DNA of 63,617 bases from Vibrio sp. RE86. GTDB taxonomy: Bacteria > Pseudomonadota > Gammaproteobacteria > Enterobacterales > Vibrionaceae. The notes under the pieces were generated by a model, which worked only from the letters and a program-made list of their open reading frames with translations, was not told the origin of the DNA and made no database searches. Location of the stretch: the NCBI RefSeq assembly GCF_013114545.1, contig NZ_VTXI01000025.1, forward strand, positions 1 through 63,617, in the 5' to 3' direction. Positions within the stretch are counted from its first letter, which is position 1. Every line of letters begins with the position of its first letter. The position numbers and the translations under genes are program-made. Shown here one piece after another: positions 26,381 to 35,993 of the stretch.

Positions 26381-26998
26381 ATGAAGCGCTTAGCATTACC
26401 TCTTATCTTACTACTCTCTGGTTGTGGCACCATGCCTAGTGAAATGGCAATGCTTGGCAGCGATATGCTTGATACGGCACCGAGGTCAGATTTTGATGTC
26501 CGTTATCCTGAGTGGGGAAGCCCAACCAACATCAGTCCTTCTGGAGTTAAAGGGCCTCTGGGGCAGCAGCGCACCGAAAGCTACCAAGATTTACAAAGCT
26601 TTCTCGTAAGTAATGGCGTTGATTATGAGCTTTTGCCGGGCAACCACGTGATGGTGAAACTTAAAGATACGATTAAATTCAGCACTGGCTCTTCAAACGT
26701 TTCACCTGATTCAAAATACTGGTTGGATATGATGGGCGAGTATCTATCGACTCAACCAAGCATCGACGTTGTGATTGATGGACACGCAGACAGCACAGGC
26801 GCGCCAACCTTTAATGATGGTCTTTCAATGCAACGCGCTTCAGCTGTTAAACAACAATTAGTGCGTAACAACGTTGCGATGAATTCCATCTTTACGCGAG
26901 GTTACGGAGAATACGTTCCTGCTTGTTCCAACAATACAACGGCAGGAAAAGCATGTAACCGCCGAGTTGAAGTGCTGTTCATTGTTTCAAATAATTAA
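26381..26998 (+). CDS. OmpA-family (peptidoglycan-binding) lipoprotein
   Basis: A 205-aa lipoprotein (LLSGC, Cys15) with a C-terminal OmpA/MotB domain (about 90-205). The domain motif VVIDGHADSTG and the later NRRVEVLF carry the Asp and Arg that bind diaminopimelate of peptidoglycan. It probably ties the outer membrane to the cell wall. The ATG at 26381 is preferred over 26351 for the signal sequence. It is single-gene. Confidence 0.88.
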   Translation: MKRLALPLILLLSGCGTMPSEMAMLGSDMLDTAPRSDFDVRYPEWGSPTNISPSGVKGPLGQQRTESYQDLQSFLVSNGVDYELLPGNHVMVKLKDTIKFSTGSSNVSPDSKYWLDMMGEYLSTQPSIDVVIDGHADSTGAPTFNDGLSMQRASAVKQQLVRNNVAMNSIFTRGYGEYVPACSNNTTAGKACNRRVEVLFIVSNN

Positions 26999-27026
26999 AT
27001 GTTATCGGCTTGAAAATCCATCAATA

Positions 27027-27058
27027 AAAAAAGCCACCGCAAATGCGGTGGCTTTTTT
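27027..27058. terminator. Bidirectional terminator OmpA-like / nap operon
   Basis: AAGCCACCGC-AAAT-GCGGTGGCTT with flanking A and T tracts, between convergent genes. Confidence 0.9.
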
Positions 27059-27119
27059 ACGCGTGATACAAAATAGGCAAAATTGTTTCAGCGTGTTTGA
27101 GTTAACTCGTCAATCGAGA

Positions 27120-27257
27120 CTAATCAATCTCTTTATCTTTACCTAGTGACAATATCCAAACAGACACTGCTGCGACTGCTGCGAAACCAGATAGGATGAT
27201 GAATGGCATTGCTCCGTAGCCTAAGACATGCCAAATAACGGATTCTAAAGTACTCAT
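27120..27257 (-). CDS. 45-aa single-pass membrane protein next to napC (TIGR02808-like)
   Basis: The frame encodes 45 residues with one membrane helix (about 12-37; GYGAMPFIILSGFAAVAAV) and a basic-acidic tail (GKDKEID). AAGGAG lies 9 bp before the ATG. It starts 13 bp after the napC stop. It agrees with my memory of the TIGR02808 family, tiny membrane proteins beside nap genes in Vibrio and Photobacterium. The function is unknown; an accessory of the NapC quinol oxidase is a natural guess. Confidence 0.8.
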   Translation of the reverse strand: MSTLESVIWHVLGYGAMPFIILSGFAAVAAVSVWILSLGKDKEID

Positions 27258-27270
27258 TATTCAGGGCTCC

Positions 27271-27849
27271 TTATTGCCAGCCTTCGACACCGTGCATGTC
27301 AGGCAGTTTGTGTGCGATACCTTTGTGGCAGTCTACACAAGTCTTTTCACCTGATGCTAGGGCAGTTGAGTGTTGCTTAGCACTACGTGTACCTTGCTCA
27401 GAGAAGTCCATGTACTCAAACTGGTGACAGTTACGACACTCTAAAGAGTCATTTTTCTTCAAACGAGCCCACTCACGTTCAGCCAGATGAGCACGACGCT
27501 CTTTGAACTTTTCAGGAGTATCAATCGTTTTCGCGATGAAGTGAGCATACAGCTCTTTAGATGCCTGAACTTTACGAACGATCTTATCCGTCCATTCGTG
27601 CGGTACGTGACAATCAGAACAGATAGCACGAACACCAGAACGGTTAGAGTAGTGGACCGTCTCTTGGATCTCTTCAACAATAGGTGCGTGACAGCCAGAA
27701 CAGAACTCTTCTGTGTTGGTTGCTTCCATACCCGTGTTAAATGCGCCCCAGAACAGAAGACCACCGGCAAAGCCCATGAATAAAACTACGCCAACGGCAG
27801 CTTTACTCGGACTTGCTAGTCTCTTCCAAAACGCTTTCAATAATTTCAT
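27271..27849 (-). CDS. napC: Tetraheme c-type cytochrome, quinol dehydrogenase
   Basis: A 192-aa protein with one N-terminal membrane helix (about 17-38) and four CxxCH heme sites (CSGCH, CSDCH, CRNCH, CVDCH), as in NapC/NirT. It takes electrons from the quinol pool and passes them to NapB and NapA in the periplasm. It is the last large gene of napFDABC, 30 bp after napB. Without NapGH, NapC must be the only quinol route here. Confidence 0.96.
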   Translation of the reverse strand: MKLLKAFWKRLASPSKAAVGVVLFMGFAGGLLFWGAFNTGMEATNTEEFCSGCHAPIVEEIQETVHYSNRSGVRAICSDCHVPHEWTDKIVRKVQASKELYAHFIAKTIDTPEKFKERRAHLAEREWARLKKNDSLECRNCHQFEYMDFSEQGTRSAKQHSTALASGEKTCVDCHKGIAHKLPDMHGVEGWQ

Positions 27850-27879
27850 AGGTAGCCTCTTATAAACTCACGTGTCTAC

Positions 27880-28335
27880 TTATTTAAGTGAATCAACACT
27901 CTTAAACTCGTTCTCTACCAATGGATTAGCATTAGCTTGAGGAACGTGACACTGAAGACAGAAGTAACGACGAGGAGACATATCTGCCAATACAGCGTCT
28001 TCGCGGTTTACGTAGTGAGTCACACTGATTTTCGTTGCGCCCATCTCTTTCGCGTTTTTCCAGCTATGACAAGCTAGACATTTGTTCGCGTTAAGAGAGA
28101 CTTCGTAGCTACGAATATTGTGAGGAATCAGTGGTGGCTGATAAACATAGCTGCTATCTAAGATCTGTTCACGAGGGAACTTTTTAAAGTCATCAGCTGC
28201 GCGGGTCGCTTCAAGCTCGCTCGCGCCACGAAGTGACTCAAGACCACCAATACCACCCGGGTTTTCAAGTTCAGCAACGGCTGCGCCACTGATAAGAGCA
28301 CTTACAGACAACAGTGCAATTAGAAATTTTTTCAT
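27880..28335 (-). CDS. napB: Diheme cytochrome c, small subunit of periplasmic nitrate reductase
   Basis: A 151-aa protein with a Sec signal peptide (cleavage near VAELE) and two CxxCH heme sites (CLACH, CLQCH). The distal His ligands are in PPLIPHN and SVTHYV. It forms the NapAB complex and hands electrons from NapC to NapA. Confidence 0.96.
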   Translation of the reverse strand: MKKFLIALLSVSALISGAAVAELENPGGIGGLESLRGASELEATRAADDFKKFPREQILDSSYVYQPPLIPHNIRSYEVSLNANKCLACHSWKNAKEMGATKISVTHYVNREDAVLADMSPRRYFCLQCHVPQANANPLVENEFKSVDSLK

Positions 28336-28407
28336 TATTAATTCTCCGCCTAATGGCCAAATTCTTTAGTCTGGCTGCTGCTAAAACAGCAGCCAGTGCA
28401 TTCATAG

Positions 28408-30897
28408 TTAAGCGATCTTAGTGATCTTAACTGGACACTTCTTAAAGTCTGTCTGTTTAGACAGTGGGTCAGTCGCATCAAGGATCAGCTTGTTAATAAG
28501 AATGCGTGCGTCAAAGAACGGTACGAATACCAAGCCTTGAGGTGGGCGGTTACGGCCACGAGTCTCAACACGAACACGCACTTCACCACGCTTGTTCGCG
28601 ATCAGAACCTCTTCACCACGACGTACGCCGCGAGCTTTTGCATCAGCAGGGTGCATGTAACACACTGCATCAGGAACGGCTTTGTAAAGTTCCGGAACAC
28701 GACGTGTCATAGTACCTGTGTGCCAGTGCTCAAGAACACGACCAGTACATAGCCACATGTCGAACTCTTCATCTGGCGACTCAGGTGGTGCTTCGTATGG
28801 TGCAGAGATGATTAAAGCTTTACCATCCGGTTTACCGTAGAAGTCCCAGCCACTGCCTGGTTTAGCGTATGGATCTGAACCTTCTTTGTAACGCCAAAGG
28901 GTCTCTTTACCATCAACAACTGGCCAACGCAGACCACGTACAGTGTGGTAAACATCGTATGGTGCTAAATCGTGACCGTGGTCGCGACCAAACGCTGCAT
29001 ACTCTTCGAATAGACCTTTTTGAACGTAGAAGCCTTGATCGTGTGCATCATCGTTAAGCTCACGAGCTTCTTCGATAGGGAACTTATCAACTTGGCCGTT
29101 TTTGAACAGCATGTCGTACATAGTTTTGCCACGGTACTCAGGCGCTTTTGCAAGAAGCTCTTCACCCCAAACCTCTTCCATCGTGAAGCGTTTAGAGAAC
29201 TCCATGATCTGCCATAAGTCAGATTTCGCTTCGCCAACAGTCTCAACTTGTTGGTACCAAGCTTGAGTACGACGCTCTGCGTTACCGTAAGCGCCTTCTT
29301 TTTCAATCCACATCGCTGTAGGAAGAACAAGGTCAGCTGCTTGAGCTGTCGCAGTAGGGTATGGGTCTGAACATACGATGAAGTTGTCTGGGTTACGGTA
29401 ACCTGGTAGACGTTCACCGTTGATGTTTGGACCTGCTTGCATGTTGTTGTTACACATTACCCAGTAAGCGTTGATCGTGCCGTCTTTAAGTGCACGGTCT
29501 TGAGCAACAGCGTGCTTACCTGGTTTCGGTGGAATTACGCCATCTGGAATCTTCCAAATGCCTTCAGCAATTTTACGGTGTTTAGGGTTTGCAACAACCA
29601 TATCTGCAGGTAGACGGTGAGCGAATGTACCTACTTCACGAGCAGTACCACACGCTGATGGCTGGCCTGTTAGAGAGAATGGGCTATTACCCGGGGTTGC
29701 AATCTTACCTGTTAGTAGGTGGATGTTGTAAACAAGGCTGTTCATCCATACACCACGAGTATGTTGGTTCATACCCATAGTCCAAAGTGACATCACTTTA
29801 GTGTTTGGATCAGCGTATTGCTTAGCAAGCTCGATCAGTTTCTCAGGAGCAACACCTGACATTTCAGATGCTTTTTCTACAGTGTATGGCGCAACAGATT
29901 TTTTGTACTCTTCAAAAGAGATTGAAGTCATTGCACCAGAGTTTGGATTAGCCGCCTCTTTTTGCAGAGGATCTTCATCACGTAGACCGTAACCGATGTC
30001 TGTAGCTGCTTGCTTGAAGTTTGTATGCTTGTTAACGAAATCCCAGTTTACTGCATCGTTCTCGATGATGTAGTTAGCGATGAAGTTAGCAATCGCAAGG
30101 TCAGTTTGTGGTTCAAAGATATAACCTTGGTCTGCAAGCTCAAATGAACGGTGGTAGTAAGTAGACAGTACGTTTACTTTAACATGTGGGTGGCTTAGAC
30201 GACGGTCAGTGATACGAGTCCAAAGAACAGGGTGCATTTCTGCCATGTTCGAACCCCAAAGAACGAAAGAATCCGCTGCTTCGAAGTCATCATAACAACC
30301 CATAGGTTCATCGATACCGAATGTACGCATGAAGCCAACTACAGCAGACGCCATACAGTGACGTGCATTAGGGTCGATGTTGTTTGAACGGAAGCCCGCT
30401 TTCATCATCTTAGCTGCAGCGTAGCCTTCCATTACAGTCCACTGACCTGAACCGAACATACCAACGCCAGTTGGACCGTTCTTTTTCAGAGCCGCTTTCC
30501 ATTTGTCAGCCATAGTATCGAACGCAACGTCCCAAGATACAGGGGTAAAGTCACCTTCTTTATCGTACTCGCCGTCTTTCATACGAAGAAGTGGCTGAGT
30601 CAGACGGTCTTGACCGTACATGATCTTAGAAAGGAAGTAGCCTTTAATACAGTTTAAGCCTTTGTTCACAGGTGCTTCAGGGTCACCTTGTGTCGCAACA
30701 ACTTTGCCGTTTTGTGTACCCACAAGAACAGAACAACCTGTACCACAGAAACGACAAGGCGCTTTGTCCCATGTGATTTTTGTTTGGTCTGAGCTAGCAA
30801 TCAGGTTAGTAGCGTGAGCGGGTAGGGTAATACCTGCTACAGCTGCTGCTGATGCTGCCGCGTTTGCTTTCACAAACGCACGTCTTGTCATCTTCAT
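28408..30897 (-). CDS. napA: Periplasmic nitrate reductase catalytic subunit
   Basis: An 829-aa molybdopterin enzyme. A twin-arginine signal (MTRRAFVKANA), a 4Fe-4S site (CRFCGTGC...CIKGY) and the Mo-ligand Cys in ARHCMASAVVG identify NapA. It reduces nitrate to nitrite in the periplasm with bis-MGD. The start overlaps the napD stop by 4 bp (ATGA). NapD, the signal-peptide chaperone, is encoded directly upstream. The length equals the E. coli type. Confidence 0.98.
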   Translation of the reverse strand: MKMTRRAFVKANAAASAAAVAGITLPAHATNLIASSDQTKITWDKAPCRFCGTGCSVLVGTQNGKVVATQGDPEAPVNKGLNCIKGYFLSKIMYGQDRLTQPLLRMKDGEYDKEGDFTPVSWDVAFDTMADKWKAALKKNGPTGVGMFGSGQWTVMEGYAAAKMMKAGFRSNNIDPNARHCMASAVVGFMRTFGIDEPMGCYDDFEAADSFVLWGSNMAEMHPVLWTRITDRRLSHPHVKVNVLSTYYHRSFELADQGYIFEPQTDLAIANFIANYIIENDAVNWDFVNKHTNFKQAATDIGYGLRDEDPLQKEAANPNSGAMTSISFEEYKKSVAPYTVEKASEMSGVAPEKLIELAKQYADPNTKVMSLWTMGMNQHTRGVWMNSLVYNIHLLTGKIATPGNSPFSLTGQPSACGTAREVGTFAHRLPADMVVANPKHRKIAEGIWKIPDGVIPPKPGKHAVAQDRALKDGTINAYWVMCNNNMQAGPNINGERLPGYRNPDNFIVCSDPYPTATAQAADLVLPTAMWIEKEGAYGNAERRTQAWYQQVETVGEAKSDLWQIMEFSKRFTMEEVWGEELLAKAPEYRGKTMYDMLFKNGQVDKFPIEEARELNDDAHDQGFYVQKGLFEEYAAFGRDHGHDLAPYDVYHTVRGLRWPVVDGKETLWRYKEGSDPYAKPGSGWDFYGKPDGKALIISAPYEAPPESPDEEFDMWLCTGRVLEHWHTGTMTRRVPELYKAVPDAVCYMHPADAKARGVRRGEEVLIANKRGEVRVRVETRGRNRPPQGLVFVPFFDARILINKLILDATDPLSKQTDFKKCPVKITKIA

Positions 30898-31205
30898 ACT
30901 TCACCCTCGATTTGGGAATATTGAGTTCCAGTGTCTTTATTATTTGATTCGTCTTCTAGCTCGGTTTCTATCTGGTGGTAGACCAAAACCGTGCTAAGTA
31001 CATTAGGTAGGTTGTTGATTGCTTCGATGTTATCGGTGATAAAACCTTGGTTTTCGGTCTCCATCACCACGACAATCTTGCCTTCAGGACTGTCGCCATA
31101 AATTTCAGCATTCTCAACTTGATTAATCTGCACTTTAATTGTCTCTAAGTGCTCTGGAGCACAATGGACAACTAAGCTAGAGATGTGCACTTCGTTCAGT
31201 GACAT
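30894..31205 (-). CDS. napD: NapA signal-peptide-binding chaperone
   Basis: A 103-aa cytoplasmic protein with the ferredoxin-like NapD fold (EVHISSLVVHCAPEHLE at the start). It binds the twin-arginine signal of NapA and holds it back until the Mo cofactor is in. The ATG at 31205 is chosen; a longer frame to 31289 would run into napF. It overlaps napA by 4 bp, so translation is coupled. Confidence 0.93.
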   Translation of the reverse strand: MSLNEVHISSLVVHCAPEHLETIKVQINQVENAEIYGDSPEGKIVVVMETENQGFITDNIEAINNLPNVLSTVLVYHQIETELEDESNNKDTGTQYSQIEGEV

Positions 31206-31219
31206 AAAGTACTTCCGTA

Positions 31220-31714
31220 TTAAACTGCATTGCTCACATTGATGGCTGAAGTAGGGCAGACAGCGACACAAGCACCGCAACCTGTACAATCATCAAGTTC
31301 TAATTTCGGTTGTGCGACTTTGCCAATTTCTAACTTAAATTGGATAGCCATGGTCTCGCACATATCACCACAGCTTCGGCATTCGACATTTTGCTTAGCG
31401 AGGCAAGGTTCTTCGATGACCGCCTTCGCATTCCAAGGTGTGTTTTGCTGCTCTTCAAAAAGTGGCTCAGGACAAACCTCTGCGCACTGATAACAAAACG
31501 TACATTCCCCTAGTGAGAAATCAACACGAGGAAAACCACCATCACCAGTCACGATGATGTTGGTTTCACAATGTTCACTGCATTTACCACAGCGAGTACA
31601 CTGATCAGTAAATTGAGTATTTGGTTTAAGCCAAGGTAAACGAACTGTGTTATCGTCAACTGTACGTCGATTAAAAAAACGTCGCTTTGATAGGTCTACC
31701 ACTAACGCACCCAT
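31220..31714 (-). CDS. napF: Ferredoxin-type protein of the nap operon
   Basis: A 164-aa protein with four Cys clusters (CTRCGKCSEHC, CTFCYQCAEVC, CRSCGDMC, CTGCGACVAVC) for several 4Fe-4S centres. NapF is a cytoplasmic protein that helps mature NapA. It is first in the operon, 14 bp before napD. The promoter region with a NarP-type site lies upstream, shared with the divergent narQ. Confidence 0.94.
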   Translation of the reverse strand: MGALVVDLSKRRFFNRRTVDDNTVRLPWLKPNTQFTDQCTRCGKCSEHCETNIIVTGDGGFPRVDFSLGECTFCYQCAEVCPEPLFEEQQNTPWNAKAVIEEPCLAKQNVECRSCGDMCETMAIQFKLEIGKVAQPKLELDDCTGCGACVAVCPTSAINVSNAV

Positions 31715-31806
31715 ACTCGTTAAATATTGAAATGTATGACAAAGTGTTGTTCATATTTTGTCATTTATCCATACATAAATTGTAGTTTTTGATACATTTG
31801 TATAAA

Positions 31807-31822
31807 TACCCCCTTGGGGGTA
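31807..31822. promoter_or_regulatory. NarP/NarL-type 7-2-7 inverted repeat
   Basis: TACCCCC-TT-GGGGGTA is a perfect inverted repeat of heptamers with 2-bp spacing, each matching the NarL/NarP heptamer TACYYMT at six of seven positions. It lies 92 bp before the napF start and 123 bp before narQ. NarP prefers 7-2-7 sites. A half-site ATCAA near 31848 could be a remnant of an FNR site but is not convincing. Confidence 0.8.
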
Positions 31823-31945
31823 ATTAATGCTTAAATATGTTTTAGATCAATAAACTTAGGGTGAAGTGATCACATATTGACGCCGAACTACCTTTTAAGC
31901 TTAGTATCTAACCAATGAAATTCTATAAAGGTGTTAAAAAATCAC

Positions 31946-33679
31946 ATGTTTAAGAATGTGAAGCGCTCCGTAACAACGACAATTGCCAAGGCAATGATAT
32001 GCATTTTGTTGCTTTCGGTAGCAACAACGGGTTTTGCCATATTTACTCTAGCTTCGAGCTTGAATGATGCTGAAGCAGTGAATGTTTCTGGCTCAATGCG
32101 TATGCAAAGTTATCGTTTAGCCTACGATATCCATGCCGAATCGAGCGATTACTCTGATCATATAGAGATGTTCGAACGTTCAATCTACTCGCCTTCAATG
32201 AAAGCGCTTCAGGGATGGTCTGTCCCAGAGGATATTACCCAAGACTATTACAGTCTCATCACTCGTTGGCATGAGCTAAAGTACGTATTACAAAGCCAAG
32301 ATCGAGAACGTTACCTCGTGCTCGTTGCAGGTTTTGTTAACCAAATTGATGGTTTTGTATTTAAACTTCAAGATTACTCAGAAACCAAGCTTATCTCATT
32401 GGCTTGGGTTGGCGGACTTGGGCTAGGTGGTGTTCTACTTATCAGTGTTTTTGTCGTTCACTACACGAGAAAGCAAGTCGTGACGCCGTTAAACGCATTA
32501 GTGTTAGCGAGTGAACAAATTCAGTCACGTTCGTTTGATGTACAGCTCAATGTTGCCAGTGATAACGAAATGGGCATATTAGCGAACACTTTCAATAACA
32601 TGGCAAAAGATCTGGGCAATTTATACCGAGGTCTAGAGTCTGCAGTAAACGAAAAAACCCATAAGCTCCAAAATGCTAATGATTCACTTCGAGTGCTTTA
32701 TCAGTCCTCACAAGAGCTAACCGCTTCACGTATTACACAAGAGAACTTCTCAGCGATATTGAAAAACATCGTGAGCTTAGAGGGCATCACTGCAGCAAGA
32801 TTAGAGATCAATGAGCTTGGCGAAAAGTCTATCTCCTTGACTGAAGGTGAAGGGTGCTTAGAGTGTCAAGACACCTGCCAAAGCCGAGAGTTAACTCTTG
32901 ATGGGATTGAACTTGGGACCTTATATTGGAAGGTTTCATTACCTTGCCCAGATCAAGCACTGATTGACAACTTTGTACAAATCCTCTCTCGTGCGGTATA
33001 TTACAATCAAGCACAAAGACAGGCTGAACAGCTACTGGTTATGGAAGAACGCGCGACGATTGCTCGTGAGTTACATGATTCTTTAGCTCAAGCTTTATCG
33101 TATTTGAAGATACAAGTCTCATTGCTGAAGCGCGGAATGAGTAAGCTCCCGGATTCTCCAGCACTGCAAAAAACATCGCCAGTGCTCGCTGAATTGGATA
33201 CTGGGCTATCTGCGGCATATACTCAGTTACGAGAGCTATTAACGACCTTTAGACTCACCATTAAAGAGGGGAGTTTTGGATCGGCTCTATATAGCATGAC
33301 AGAGCAACTATCAGATCAGACAGATTCTGAAATCGTGCTTAAAAATCAACTGTCATCTATCGAATTGGAAACAAATCAGCAGGTGCATTTACTGCAATTG
33401 ATTCGTGAAGCAACGACCAATGCGATTAAACATGCGCAGGCGAAAGAGATAACAATAGAGTGCGACGAAACTGATACACACGTAGAGGTCTATGTGAAAG
33501 ATAATGGGATTGGCTTTGATGCAACTAAAGAGAAGGCCAACCATTATGGACTCAGTATCATGCAAGAGCGTGCCTCAAGGCTTAACGGTGAGCTAACTAT
33601 CACAGCAGATAAAAATACAGGCTGTGTCGTCTATTTGAAATACCCAAAATTTAAGGATTCCAACATTGACAGAGTATAA
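31946..33679 (+). CDS. narQ: Nitrate/nitrite sensor histidine kinase
   Basis: A 577-aa sensor kinase. Two membrane helices flank a periplasmic helical domain with the P-box-like VSGSMRMQSYRLAYDI, the nitrate-binding segment of NarX/NarQ. A HAMP domain, a Cys-containing central module (CLECQDTC) and a HisKA_3 dimer with the phospho-His in ARELHDSLAQAL follow, then an ATPase domain (DNGIGFD). The ATG at 31946 is favoured; GTG at 31931 is an alternative. It is divergent from nap and overlaps narP by 14 bp. Confidence 0.94.
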   Translation: MFKNVKRSVTTTIAKAMICILLLSVATTGFAIFTLASSLNDAEAVNVSGSMRMQSYRLAYDIHAESSDYSDHIEMFERSIYSPSMKALQGWSVPEDITQDYYSLITRWHELKYVLQSQDRERYLVLVAGFVNQIDGFVFKLQDYSETKLISLAWVGGLGLGGVLLISVFVVHYTRKQVVTPLNALVLASEQIQSRSFDVQLNVASDNEMGILANTFNNMAKDLGNLYRGLESAVNEKTHKLQNANDSLRVLYQSSQELTASRITQENFSAILKNIVSLEGITAARLEINELGEKSISLTEGEGCLECQDTCQSRELTLDGIELGTLYWKVSLPCPDQALIDNFVQILSRAVYYNQAQRQAEQLLVMEERATIARELHDSLAQALSYLKIQVSLLKRGMSKLPDSPALQKTSPVLAELDTGLSAAYTQLRELLTTFRLTIKEGSFGSALYSMTEQLSDQTDSEIVLKNQLSSIELETNQQVHLLQLIREATTNAIKHAQAKEITIECDETDTHVEVYVKDNGIGFDATKEKANHYGLSIMQERASRLNGELTITADKNTGCVVYLKYPKFKDSNIDRV

Positions 33680-34298
33680 AGTGTTATTGGTCGATGACCA
33701 TCCATTGATGCGCCGAGGCATTAACCAGCTATTGAGCTTTGAAGATGAATTCGAAGTTGTTGCAGAAGCGAGCAATGGAACTGATGCTGTCGCACAGAAT
33801 CATGAACACCAACCTGACCTGATCCTTTTGGATCTCAATATGAAAGGCATGTCTGGGTTAGATACACTAAATGCGCTTCGTGCTGACGAGTGTGACGCAA
33901 CGATTGTAATTTTAACTGTTTCGGATAGCCCAGCAGATATAGAAGCGATCGTTAAAGCGGGCGCAGATGGTTACTTACTTAAAGATACTGAGCCTGATGA
34001 GCTGATTGATTTACTAAAAGTGTCGTTACGTGGTAACAAAGCATACAGTAAAGAAGTAGCCCAATACCTCGTTGATCGTGAAAATACGAGCACGGTATTT
34101 GATGAGCTAACAGAACGTGAAATGCAGATTCTTCAACAAGTTGCGAAAGGTCTACGTAACAAACAGATTGCTGACACGCTGTTTATCTCTGAATCTACGG
34201 TTAAAGTGCATATGAAAAGCCTGCTGAAGAAGTTAAAAGTACCTTCTCGTACTGCGGCGACTGTCCTATATCTTGAGCGTTATGGTGAAATGAAATAA
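33666..34298 (+). CDS. narP: Nitrate/nitrite response regulator
   Basis: A 210-aa protein with a receiver domain (VDDHPLMRRGI; phospho-acceptor Asp in LILLDLNMKG) and a C-terminal LuxR-type HTH (LTEREMQILQQVAKGLRNKQIA). It starts with a rare TTG overlapping narQ by 14 bp, with AAGGA about 8 bp upstream; no ATG would keep the first strand, so low coupled translation is likely. It should bind the 7-2-7 site before napF. Confidence 0.93.
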   Translation: MTEYKVLLVDDHPLMRRGINQLLSFEDEFEVVAEASNGTDAVAQNHEHQPDLILLDLNMKGMSGLDTLNALRADECDATIVILTVSDSPADIEAIVKAGADGYLLKDTEPDELIDLLKVSLRGNKAYSKEVAQYLVDRENTSTVFDELTEREMQILQQVAKGLRNKQIADTLFISESTVKVHMKSLLKKLKVPSRTAATVLYLERYGEMK

Positions 34299-34316
34299 CC
34301 CAACGCCAAGTACAAT

Positions 34317-34348
34317 TAAAAAAGGGAGCTCAATTGAGCTCCCTTTTT
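34317..34348. terminator. Bidirectional terminator narP / dcuC
   Basis: Perfect palindrome AAAGGGAGCTC-AATT-GAGCTCCCTTT with A and T tracts, between convergent genes. Confidence 0.9.
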
Positions 34349-34375
34349 ACGTTCAGTTTTTCGCGTTCAGAAGAG

Positions 34376-35743
34376 TTACGCAGACATTGGAACCAGTACT
34401 AGCGTACCAACAATCACAGTAATCAGGCCGCAGATAACTGGCACTGAAGTACGTTTTACCACTTCAAACGGGCTAATTTTACCCATCCCTGACGTAGCAA
34501 CAACTACCCCCGAAACCGGCGAGATTGTACGACCAAGGTTAGACGCTTGAAGCATTGGAATGATTAGGAATGCTGGGTTTAAGCCCATTTTCGCCGCCAA
34601 TGATGGTGCTAATTCAACGAACGCGTAGAAAGGTGCATTACCTGAACCTGTCGCGATCGCCGCAGCGACGGTTAAGCCAGTTAGAATCAGCATTAACGCG
34701 ATACCGCCTGCGCCAGCAGACTCTGCAAGGTGTAGTAGGTTATCAATAGCACCAATAGACATTAGACCTTGGGCAAACACACCAGCCGCAACCAAAAGCA
34801 TAACAACACCTTTAAATGCGTCAGCCATTCCTTGATAACAAGACTCTAGATCTGAAAGCGTCTTTTCACCATCAAACTTTTTCACGATGTAGTCGACAAC
34901 TGCACCAATAAAGATCGAGAGCACAACGATTGTGTAAATGTCGAGTTGTAGACCTGGAATAGTGCGTCCATTAAATAGGAATACGCCAATGATTGGTAGG
35001 AATGGCAGCACGGCGTAGAAAGCTGGGGCATTGACTTCAATTTCTGATACGTCGACGCGTTCCATAGGAGAGTTATCACGCTTATCTAGGTATTTGTTCC
35101 AGAAGAAAGCTGCCGCTGCCATCACAATGATTGCGCTAATAGAAACAGGGAGAACCGTTTGAACGGCAAACACGTCAAGTGCTAGGCCAGATTTCTCTGC
35201 TGCGATAACAACGTCACCAGAAGTAGGAGAGAGAATAATTGCCGCAGGTGATGCACATACCGCAACCGCTGCCGGGCGAGAAATACCCATGGCTGTCATC
35301 ATTGGGAACAGGGTTGCCATTAATAACACGCCAAGACCCGTCGCAGAACTGACCGCCAAAGACATCAAACATGCAACGATGTAAGCCGCAACAAGTAGGA
35401 CATAAGGAGACTTAATCACAGACAGTGGTTTAGAGAACTGTTTAACCACAACATTGTTTGCGCCAATGTGGGTCATGTACGATGCAAAACCACATAAAAG
35501 CATGATCTGCATACCAAGGCCGCCACCACGGTACTGAAGCATGTATTTCACATACTCTAGGGCGTCCGTAAACATATTACCTGTAGAGGCAACTTTAGCA
35601 GGCAAAACTGTGTGACCGATAATACCGGTTAGAATAAGTAGCAATACACCTGCTGTTAGTAGGACGCCTGCGGCCTTGTAGCCTTTAACGATGAAGTAAC
35701 CCACCGCAATAGTGACGACTAAGCCGATTAAGAGTTCTAGCAT
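34376..35743 (-). CDS. dcuC: Anaerobic C4-dicarboxylate transporter, DcuC family
   Basis: A 455-aa inner-membrane carrier with about 12 helices, similar to DcuC in length and in motifs such as SPTSGDVVIAAEKSG and ATGSGNAPFYAF. DcuC exports succinate in fermentation and can exchange fumarate and succinate. Its place next to nap/narQP fits anaerobic metabolism. I saw no clean FNR box in the 250 bp upstream. Confidence 0.9.
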   Translation of the reverse strand: MLELLIGLVVTIAVGYFIVKGYKAAGVLLTAGVLLLILTGIIGHTVLPAKVASTGNMFTDALEYVKYMLQYRGGGLGMQIMLLCGFASYMTHIGANNVVVKQFSKPLSVIKSPYVLLVAAYIVACLMSLAVSSATGLGVLLMATLFPMMTAMGISRPAAVAVCASPAAIILSPTSGDVVIAAEKSGLALDVFAVQTVLPVSISAIIVMAAAAFFWNKYLDKRDNSPMERVDVSEIEVNAPAFYAVLPFLPIIGVFLFNGRTIPGLQLDIYTIVVLSIFIGAVVDYIVKKFDGEKTLSDLESCYQGMADAFKGVVMLLVAAGVFAQGLMSIGAIDNLLHLAESAGAGGIALMLILTGLTVAAAIATGSGNAPFYAFVELAPSLAAKMGLNPAFLIIPMLQASNLGRTISPVSGVVVATSGMGKISPFEVVKRTSVPVICGLITVIVGTLVLVPMSA

Positions 35744-35993
35744 AGAGATCTCCTCGATTCTCGAAGTTATAAAAATTTGTTTCAGTCTGTGACAAAGAAT
35801 GTACTGAATTCTATGCGGTGGTTCGAGTGCAAGTTAATCATCTGATGATCTAGAACAAAAAATCGATTTAAGTATTAAAATTGGTGAAACATCATGTATT
35901 TATTAGGTTCTACAGATGTTAAATATAATGGAGGGTGCTACAACAGAAACTCAAGCTTGATCAAGTTTTGGTTTCGACAAAAAAGGGGGGAAA

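Noticed and set aside
31840..31856. FNR box upstream of napF/narQ
   Set aside because: Only one half-site (ATCAA) matches; the other half is not TTGAT.
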